A DNA stretch of 20,103 nt from positions 1-20,103 of the forward strand of contig CAZSRK010000038.1 of assembly GCA_964609305.1 (NCBI GenBank), read 5' to 3'. The translations under genes and the position numbers were made by a program. Every line of letters begins with the position of its first letter. Position 1 is the first letter of the stretch. Positions 15,355 through 20,103 of the stretch are shown piece after piece. The DNA is from CAKSXP01 sp964609305 (GTDB lineage: Bacteria; Bacillota; Clostridia; Oscillospirales; Oscillospiraceae). The notes below the pieces were generated by a model. It saw only the letters and a list, made by a program, of their open reading frames with translations. It made no database searches and was not told the origin of the DNA.

Positions 15355-15696
15355 TTATATCCTCTCCTTGACCTTTGCCCTCTTACCAACGCGGTCACGC
15401 AGATAATACAGCTTCGCCCTGCGGACTTTACCTCTGCGGATGGTTTCAACAGAGACAATGGAGGGAGAATGCACAGGGAATACCTTCTCACATCCGACAT
15501 TGTAGGAAATACGGCGGACAGTGATGGTCTCGTTGATGCCGCCATGCTTCTTGGCGATAATAGTACCGTCAAACGCCTGATTGCGCTCGCGGCTGCCTTC
15601 CTTGACGCGGATGGTCACGCGGACAGTGTCGCCAACGTTCATCTCGGGAAGCTCGGGCTTCATGTACTGCTGGGTTAGCGTTTTGATGAGATCCAT
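15355..15696 (-). CDS. rplS: 50S ribosomal protein L19
   Basis: L19 (113 residues, usual length) lies at the interface of the two ribosomal subunits. Diagnostic blocks are present: the N-terminal LTQQYMKPELPEMNVGDTV, IRVKEGSRERNQAFDGTII, ITVRRISYNVGCEKVFPVHS and the basic C-terminus RGKVRRAKLYYLRDRVGKRA. AAAGGAAGGA upstream of the ATG is the ribosome binding site. It is a single-gene transcript with its own promoter, a structured leader and a strong terminator. Confidence 0.98.
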   Translation of the reverse strand: MDLIKTLTQQYMKPELPEMNVGDTVRVTIRVKEGSRERNQAFDGTIIAKKHGGINETITVRRISYNVGCEKVFPVHSPSIVSVETIRRGKVRRAKLYYLRDRVGKRAKVKERI

Positions 15697-15805
15697 TTTT
15701 GATTCCTTCCTTTAATAGACGTTCTTATCGCGGCACTTGGCACTTTAACGACAGCGGACCGCCTTGATAGCAAAGAGAAACACATCTCTTTGCGAACGCC
15801 AAGAC
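15697..15805 (-). ncRNA. Structured rplS leader (possible L19 autoregulatory leader)
   Basis: The transcribed leader of about 100 bases has a perfect nine-base-pair hairpin, GCAAAGAGA (15770-15778) with TCTCTTTGC (15785-15793) and a six-base loop, then a region with two AGTGCC-like repeats before the ribosome binding site. An L19 leader family is known for Firmicutes rplS (Rfam L19_leader). Match to that family is inferred from position and structure only; the consensus was not tested. Confidence 0.45.
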
Positions 15806-15834
15806 ATTGTAGCATACCAATTTGGTATTTGCAA
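15806..15834 (-). promoter_or_regulatory. Sigma-A promoter of rplS with a palindrome between its boxes
   Basis: On the minus strand TTGCAA (15834-15829) and TACAAT (15811-15806) are 17 bases apart. The spacer holds a perfect 7-1-7 palindrome, ATACCAA and TTGGTAT around one base (15814-15828), ending next to the -35 box. Confidence 0.7.
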
Positions 15835-15851
15835 GAGTTTTTTTGCTTCTT

Positions 15852-16505
15852 TTACCGAAAAACGGTCATATCGGCAAAATAGGTCTCCTCCCTTGTAAAC
15901 TCGGCAAAATCCGGCGACAGTTCCGGCGACAGTTGTCTGAGCGCGCTGACAAGATAGTTTGGATTTACAGTCGGCTCCTGCGCTGAGATACTGGCTGTGA
16001 GCACCACGGCGTCATCAGTTTTTTCAAAGGATACCGATCTTATGCCGGGCTTTATATCGCTGCTGCCCTCGCCTTTCATGGTGCGCCGTGTTATAACTAT
16101 CTCCGGTTGTGCAAAGAATGCCTCCAGCTCTGAGGTCTCCGGCATGGCGGAATCATACTCTAATCTGCCTCTCATTTTTAGCCATTTGAGATGCTTTACC
16201 TTATTTGGCGGCTCGTATACTGTCTGTACCTCTATCCCCTCCGGCAGAACCGCATTGATCATCGCCGGAAGCTGGGCAAGGTCTATTTCTCTTTCCAGCG
16301 AAAAATCCATCAGCTCGCATACGCTAGACACACATACGGGCAGCGGAAGCAGCACCGAGATCTGTGCATGCGGATTAAACCCCTCAGAATACTTTAGCGG
16401 CAGACCGGCTCGCAGAAAAGCCCGCTGCATCGTACGCATCAGGTCAAGATGTGAGATATATATGGCTCTGCCGGTTTTGGAAAAACGCATTCTGAGTTTA
16501 CTCAT
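15852..16505 (-). CDS. TIGR03936 family (DUF2344) radical SAM-associated protein
   Basis: A 217-residue protein whose N-terminus (RMRFSKTGRAIYISHLDLMR, then RAGLPLKYSEGFNPHAQIS) is characteristic of DUF2344/TIGR03936. In some bacteria this domain is fused to the C-terminus of the TIGR03960 radical SAM protein; here the two are separate genes that overlap by eight bases, a strong sign of joint action. The biochemical function is not established; the pair is usually near ribosomal protein genes such as rplU, rpmA or, as here, rplS. No catalytic motif is obvious within it. Confidence 0.9.
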   Translation of the reverse strand: MSKLRMRFSKTGRAIYISHLDLMRTMQRAFLRAGLPLKYSEGFNPHAQISVLLPLPVCVSSVCELMDFSLEREIDLAQLPAMINAVLPEGIEVQTVYEPPNKVKHLKWLKMRGRLEYDSAMPETSELEAFFAQPEIVITRRTMKGEGSSDIKPGIRSVSFEKTDDAVVLTASISAQEPTVNPNYLVSALRQLSPELSPDFAEFTREETYFADMTVFR

Positions 16506-18336
16506 CGCAGCGACCTCCTTTTTTCAGCAGCCTTGACGCGCCGCAACCAGTACATTGCACCCGGCAATCCGGAGATAGCGCGGAAGCATAGCACATTTCG
16601 CGCTCATGCCAAAGATATCGCTTATCAACGCCCATACTTACACTGTCCCAGGGCAGAATCTCATCCTTTCCTCGTTCACGGTTGGCATAGAACGCGGGAT
16701 CTATACCGCAGGCCTGGAAGGCGTCCATCCAGCGCTGGATCGAAAAGCCCTCACTCCATGAGTCCATGCGTCCGCCGTTTCTCCATACCTCGTATATTAC
16801 CTCCCCTATCCTTCTGTCGCCTCGGGAGAGCACCGCCTCGATAAAGCTCGTCTGCGGGTCATGCCAGTTGTATGTTATCGCACGGGCAGTCATCGTCTCA
16901 CGGAGAAGCCTTACCCGGCGCATATACTCGTCCATCGTAACCTGCCGTTCCCATTGGAACGGGCTGTGCGGCTTTGGCACGAAGCAGGAAGTCGACACTG
17001 TTATGCGAACGCCTCTGTTCTTGTTTGAAGCGCTCTGCTTCCATGTGCGCAGGACCTTGGAGGCGAGCTCTGCTATACCGACGACGTCATCGTCGGTCTC
17101 CGACGGGAGCCCGAGCATGAAATAGAGCTTGACTGCGTTCCATCCGCCCTCAAACGCTATGCGGCAGGACTCAAGCAGGTCCTCTTCCCGTACATTCTTG
17201 TTTATCGCATCGCGCAGACGCTGGCTGCCCGCCTCAGGCGCAAAGGTCAGTCCGCTTTTGCGTACCTTCTGCACGCGCTGCATGATATCCATGGAGAAAT
17301 TATCCGCGCGCAGCGACGGCAGCGAAAGACTGACGCTTCTGCTCTCGCAATAATCAAGAAGTCCGTCGCACAGCTCCGGAAGCCCACGGTAATCGCTTGT
17401 GCTGAGCGAGAGCATTGATATCTCCTGATAACCTGTATTTTTCAGCGTCTCAGCCCCCTGTCTGACAAGGGTCTCGACACTTCTTGAGCGTACGGGCCTG
17501 TAACAATATCCCGCCTGACAGAATCGGCAGCCGCGGATGCAACCGCGAAATACCTCTACACTCACGCGGTCGTGAACAACCTCTGTCGATGGGACAACCG
17601 GGGACGTGGGAAACGGGCAGTTTTCGAAATCTTCAATTATCCGTTTAGTGACTGTTTCCGGCGCCCCTGGAAGCACCCTTATCGCGCTAATGGTCCCATC
17701 CTGCGCGTACTCTTCTCTATACAGTGCGGGGACATATATTCCCTCAACACCTGCTGCTTCAAGCAGAAACTGTTCTTTACTCCAGTTTTGCGCCTTTGCT
17801 GTTTTAAAAAGTTCGAGCAGCTCACAGTTTACCTCTTCGCCCTCGCCGATTATCATAACATCAATGAATTCGGACATTGGGCCGGGGTTGCTGAAGCCCG
17901 TGCCGCCGCCGATAACCAGCGGAGTGAGTCCCGGACGCTGGCTGCTGCGCAGCGGGACTCCTGCCAGATCCAGCATATTCAGGACATTTGTATACGCCAT
18001 CTCATATCCGACGGAAAAGGCAAGAATATCAAACTCGCCGATCGGGTCGCCGCTCTCAAGCGCATAGAGAGGGATCGAGGCTTTTCGCATCTCCTCCTCC
18101 ATATCAAACCACGGTGCGAAAACACGCTCGCACCATACTCCCTCGACACTGTTCATTACGGAGTACAATATCTTCATGCCCAGATTGGACATGCCGATTT
18201 CGTAAGTGTCCGGAAAGCAGAAAGCAAGCCTGACAGAGACCTCGTCCCTGTTTTTAATTATCTGGTTATATTCCCCGCCCGTGTATCTCGCCGGCTTCTG
18301 GACCCGCGGCAGGATCCGTTTTAATCTCTTGTCCAT
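16498..18336 (-). CDS. TIGR03960 family B12-binding-domain radical SAM protein
   Basis: A 612-residue protein. The N-terminal region (about 30-170, with FCFPDTYEIGMSNLGMKILY and VIGGGTGFSNPGPM) is a B12-binding-like domain. The radical SAM core follows, with the [4Fe-4S] cluster cysteines C266, C270 and C273 in RGCIRGCRFCQAGYCYRP, so it should cleave S-adenosylmethionine to form a radical. The C-terminal part has further cysteines (CRVQCTGCGA) that may bind another metal. The substrate is unknown; an RNA or ribosome target is often suspected because of neighbourhood, but that is inference. ATG at 18336 has GGAG six bases upstream. Confidence 0.93.
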   Translation of the reverse strand: MDKRLKRILPRVQKPARYTGGEYNQIIKNRDEVSVRLAFCFPDTYEIGMSNLGMKILYSVMNSVEGVWCERVFAPWFDMEEEMRKASIPLYALESGDPIGEFDILAFSVGYEMAYTNVLNMLDLAGVPLRSSQRPGLTPLVIGGGTGFSNPGPMSEFIDVMIIGEGEEVNCELLELFKTAKAQNWSKEQFLLEAAGVEGIYVPALYREEYAQDGTISAIRVLPGAPETVTKRIIEDFENCPFPTSPVVPSTEVVHDRVSVEVFRGCIRGCRFCQAGYCYRPVRSRSVETLVRQGAETLKNTGYQEISMLSLSTSDYRGLPELCDGLLDYCESRSVSLSLPSLRADNFSMDIMQRVQKVRKSGLTFAPEAGSQRLRDAINKNVREEDLLESCRIAFEGGWNAVKLYFMLGLPSETDDDVVGIAELASKVLRTWKQSASNKNRGVRITVSTSCFVPKPHSPFQWERQVTMDEYMRRVRLLRETMTARAITYNWHDPQTSFIEAVLSRGDRRIGEVIYEVWRNGGRMDSWSEGFSIQRWMDAFQACGIDPAFYANRERGKDEILPWDSVSMGVDKRYLWHEREMCYASALSPDCRVQCTGCGASRLLKKGGRCDE

Positions 18337-18390
18337 TGTACGCTCCGTATGGCTGCCGGCATATTACCGGTGCCTGTGTATTTAGCCGGT

Positions 18391-18947
18391 CTATTTTACA
18401 ACATCCTCGTACATTTTACAAGAATATAATGTAAGCCAGCCACCGGATATCAGCATCGCAGCTCCATATCCCCTGGCCAGAAGAAACAGCCCGGCGCACA
18501 TCAGGATACAGGCCACGGCCGTTGTAGAATACAGCGTGCGCCTCGGCCCGAGAAGGCAGACAAAGATACGGCCGCCATCCAGCGGCATTGCCGGCAGTAT
18601 GTTAAACAGAGACAATATCAGGCTTATATCCGCCGTGCAGAGCAGAAATTCTGGCCCATACAATGCGCCGCAGCAGCAAATATCATGCCTGCCATAGGCC
18701 CTGCGGCCGCCGCAAAAATCTCCTGCCCGGTAGTCAGATGGCCGCTGTAATCCATGGAAAAAGCACGGATACGCATATCAAATTTTCTTATTTTGCAGCC
18801 GCAGAGATGCAGAGCCGCAACGTGCCCAAGTTCGTGCACCGCGATAGCAGGTACCGCTGCGGATACCAGCCCCGTTGAGTCAAAGAAAAACAATACTGCG
18901 GCAAATAGCAAAAACTGGGGGCTGGCATAAAATCTAATGTCCCTCAC
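18391..18947 (-). pseudogene. SpoIVFB-like M50 metalloprotease, frameshifted
   Basis: Two adjoining reading frames together encode one SpoIVFB-like intramembrane protease. The first (from GTG at 18947) carries the zinc motif HELGH (residues 38-42) and AAGPMAG; it would stop 12 residues after the shift. The second carries YGPEFLLC, then FNILPAMPLDGGR, the third-ligand region. The natural join is after His95 at about 18663, where one base is missing: 557 bases instead of 558. The joined product would be about 185 residues with several membrane segments. SpoIVFB cleaves pro-sigma-K in the mother cell. The GTG overlaps the stop of the upstream M23 gene (GTGA), matching the spoIVFA-spoIVFB arrangement. 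Sequencing error, real mutation and recoding cannot be separated here. Confidence 0.82.
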
Positions 18948-19816
18948 AGCATATTATCCGGCGCCGTGTAATACTCCGGGTTGAGATAGGTTCCATCCTG
19001 TTTAAGTTCAAAATGCAGATGCGGCCCGGTGGCAAGGCCCGTAGAGCCGACCAGCGCTACTGTCTGACCGATACTCACCTCATCTCCCGCGCTGACAAGC
19101 AGTTCGCTGCAGTGGGCATACAGGGTCTGACATCCGTTTTCATGCTGTATGATTATATACTTGCCATAGCTGTCGTTTTCTTCGGCAAGCAATACTGTGC
19201 CGTCTGCAAACGAGTGTATCTCCTGCCCCTGATCAGCGGAAAAATCCGTACCGTAATGGAACTTGACCACATCCTGAATAGGATGCAGCCTGTATCCGAA
19301 TCCCGATGAAGTAGCCCCGGGTATGGGCGAAGCATATTCCAGGTCCAGTTCATAATATTCATACGATACTGTTTCCGGCAGCTCCAGCCATGCATATTCC
19401 TCCTGCGACTGCTTGAATGCAGCAACCGCATCCTGTCTCTGCTGCTCAAGCTCTGCCTGTTTTGCCGCATTGTCTAACACTGCCTGTTGTGTCAGAGAGC
19501 GCAGCCTGTAATAATTATGCGGCATAAGGATGCTGCTTTGCCGACTGACCTCAGATGCAGCCTGTACGTCCTGGGATTCTATCTCACCCATTTCGGTAAG
19601 ATCGCTGCCGCTGAGCATCGCAGTCATGCTCTCGTCAGAATCGGATATTATCTCTCCAAATATGCCGGCGGCTCTTTGAAAGCTGTAATCCGAGTCTATC
19701 AGTTCCATCAGCCTGTCCGATGCTTCCATCGCGAATGATGGGAATGCCAGTTTCACGCCAGTAAGCAGGATAAAGATAATTGCGCATATACAGGTGGACA
19801 AAGTGTTTTTTGACAT
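18944..19816 (-). CDS. M23 family metallopeptidase, SpoIVFA-like position
   Basis: A 290-residue membrane-anchored protein. Residues 9-29 form a hydrophobic anchor or uncleaved signal; a Gln/Glu/Ala-rich coiled stretch lies at about 105-140; the LytM/M23 domain is at about 163-290. The zinc ligands are all present: H187 and D191 (FHYGTDF), H268 (GPHLHFEL) and catalytic H235 (YAHCS), so it could cut peptidoglycan cross-bridges. The downstream overlapping gene is SpoIVFB-like, so this may play the SpoIVFA part (anchoring or regulating the protease) or be a SpoIIQ-type factor. I chose ATG at 19816, with AGGAG nine bases upstream, over an ATG at 19852. Confidence 0.85.
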   Translation of the reverse strand: MSKNTLSTCICAIIFILLTGVKLAFPSFAMEASDRLMELIDSDYSFQRAAGIFGEIISDSDESMTAMLSGSDLTEMGEIESQDVQAASEVSRQSSILMPHNYYRLRSLTQQAVLDNAAKQAELEQQRQDAVAAFKQSQEEYAWLELPETVSYEYYELDLEYASPIPGATSSGFGYRLHPIQDVVKFHYGTDFSADQGQEIHSFADGTVLLAEENDSYGKYIIIQHENGCQTLYAHCSELLVSAGDEVSIGQTVALVGSTGLATGPHLHFELKQDGTYLNPEYYTAPDNML

Positions 19817-19869
19817 GCTATCACTCTCCTGAAATGATATATACTCCCGCATTGCTCGATATATTACAC

Positions 19870-19886
19870 TTTGTCCAATTTTGTCC
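19870..19886 (+). repeat. Direct repeat beside the tRNA promoter
   Basis: TTTGTCC occurs at 19870-19876 and again at 19880-19886, ten bases apart (one helical turn). The second copy abuts the -35 box of the tRNA-Pro promoter, and both lie upstream of the divergent M23 gene. They may be a protein-binding site. Confidence 0.5.
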
Positions 19887-19915
19887 TTGACATTCAGCTT
19901 CTTTCTTCATATAAT
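19887..19915 (+). promoter_or_regulatory. Consensus sigma-A promoter of tRNA-Pro
   Basis: TTGACA (19887-19892) and TATAAT (19910-19915), both perfect, with the ideal 17-base spacer. Transcription should begin a few bases before the tRNA at 19929. A very strong constitutive promoter fits a stable-RNA gene. Confidence 0.92.
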
Positions 19916-19928
19916 GAAAAAGCTGTTT

Positions 19929-20004
19929 CGGGGTGTAGCGCAGATGGTAGCGCGCATGGTTCGGGACCATGAGGCCGCGAGTTCAAGTCTCGCCACTCCG
20001 ACCA
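19929..20004 (+). tRNA. tRNA-Pro (anticodon CGG)
   Basis: A 76-base tRNA with encoded CCA. Acceptor CGGGGTG pairs with CACTCCG (one G-T wobble); the D arm stem is GCGC/GCGC; anticodon stem CATGG/CCATG holds loop TTCGGGA, giving anticodon CGG (decodes CCG); the T arm is GCGAG, loop TTCAAGT, CTCGC. C1-G72 and A73 are proline identity elements in bacteria. Confidence 0.96.
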
Positions 20005-20011
20005 TGTGAGG

Positions 20012-20056
20012 AAACTCTGCTTTTCGAACATTTTTCTCGAAAAGCAGGGTTTTTTC
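20012..20056 (+). terminator. Rho-independent terminator after tRNA-Pro
   Basis: A stem of about 15 base pairs runs from AAACTCTGCTTTTCG (20012-20026) to the pairing arm at 20038-20052, with a T-rich loop and a final T-run. The core TGCTTTTCG and CGAAAAGCA is perfect. It follows the tRNA by eight bases. Confidence 0.92.
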
Positions 20057-20103
20057 CGTTTATAAGCCTTGCAATCTCTAAGGGTTTCAAAACTGTGCAG
20101 AAT

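Noticed and set aside
17572..18324. Plus-strand open frame of 250 codons opposite the radical SAM gene
   Set aside because: The opposite strand encodes a full-length conserved protein with its cluster cysteines; the antisense frame has no coherent domain.
18655..18670. Programmed -1 frameshift in the SpoIVFB-like gene
   Set aside because: Re-reading one base would restore the protein, but there is no X XXY YYZ slippery heptamer at the site, so a mutation or sequencing error is more likely.

Overview
The window is a stretch of core chromosome from a spore-forming, moderate-GC member of the Clostridia. Gene content and order suggest an Oscillospiraceae-like lineage, but that placement is inference. 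The evidence is the tig-clpP-clpX-lon-engB gene string, the scpA/scpB/DUF2953/GerW/D-Ala-D-Ala carboxypeptidase string, the TIGR03960/TIGR03936 radical SAM pair next to rplS, a SpoIVFA/SpoIVFB-like M23/M50 pair, GGAGG-type ribosome binding sites and TTGACA/TATAAT-like promoters. Nearly every gene lies on the minus strand. Only a small DUF1540 protein and a tRNA-Pro are on the plus strand. No plasmid, phage, insertion sequence, CRISPR or defence gene is visible.

Reading in transcription order (right to left on the minus strand): (1) At 19929-20004 a plus-strand tRNA-Pro(CGG) has a consensus promoter and a strong terminator. Divergent from it, an M23 peptidase is followed by an overlapping SpoIVFB-like M50 protease broken by a one-base frameshift, then the radical SAM protein TIGR03960 and its partner TIGR03936/DUF2344. 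(2) rplS (L19) is a separate unit with its own promoter, structured leader and terminator. (3) lepB-rbgA(ylqF)-rnhB-yraN-thrC is a tight operon with overlaps or gaps of a few bases. It joins secretion, 50S assembly, RNA/DNA hybrid removal, a putative nuclease and the last step of threonine synthesis. (4) The plus-strand DUF1540 gene converges on thrC and diverges from a metallophosphoesterase gene. (5) tig-clpP-clpX is a protein-quality operon with a good promoter and terminator. It is followed by lon and engB, which end at another terminator. (6) An M50 site-2-type protease, scpA, scpB, a DUF2953 membrane protein, GerW/YtfJ and the first codons of a D-Ala-D-Ala carboxypeptidase form a chromosome-organisation and sporulation operon running off the left edge.

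Most of the window is conserved housekeeping. The points that deserve a second look are small-scale: the frameshift in the SpoIVFB-like gene, a long out-of-frame overlap between the DUF2953 and GerW genes, a long charged low-complexity tail on trigger factor, palindromes in the rplS promoter and lepB leader, direct repeats beside the tRNA promoter, and a sporulation-type promoter before the DUF1540 gene. I found no convincing undescribed multi-gene system.
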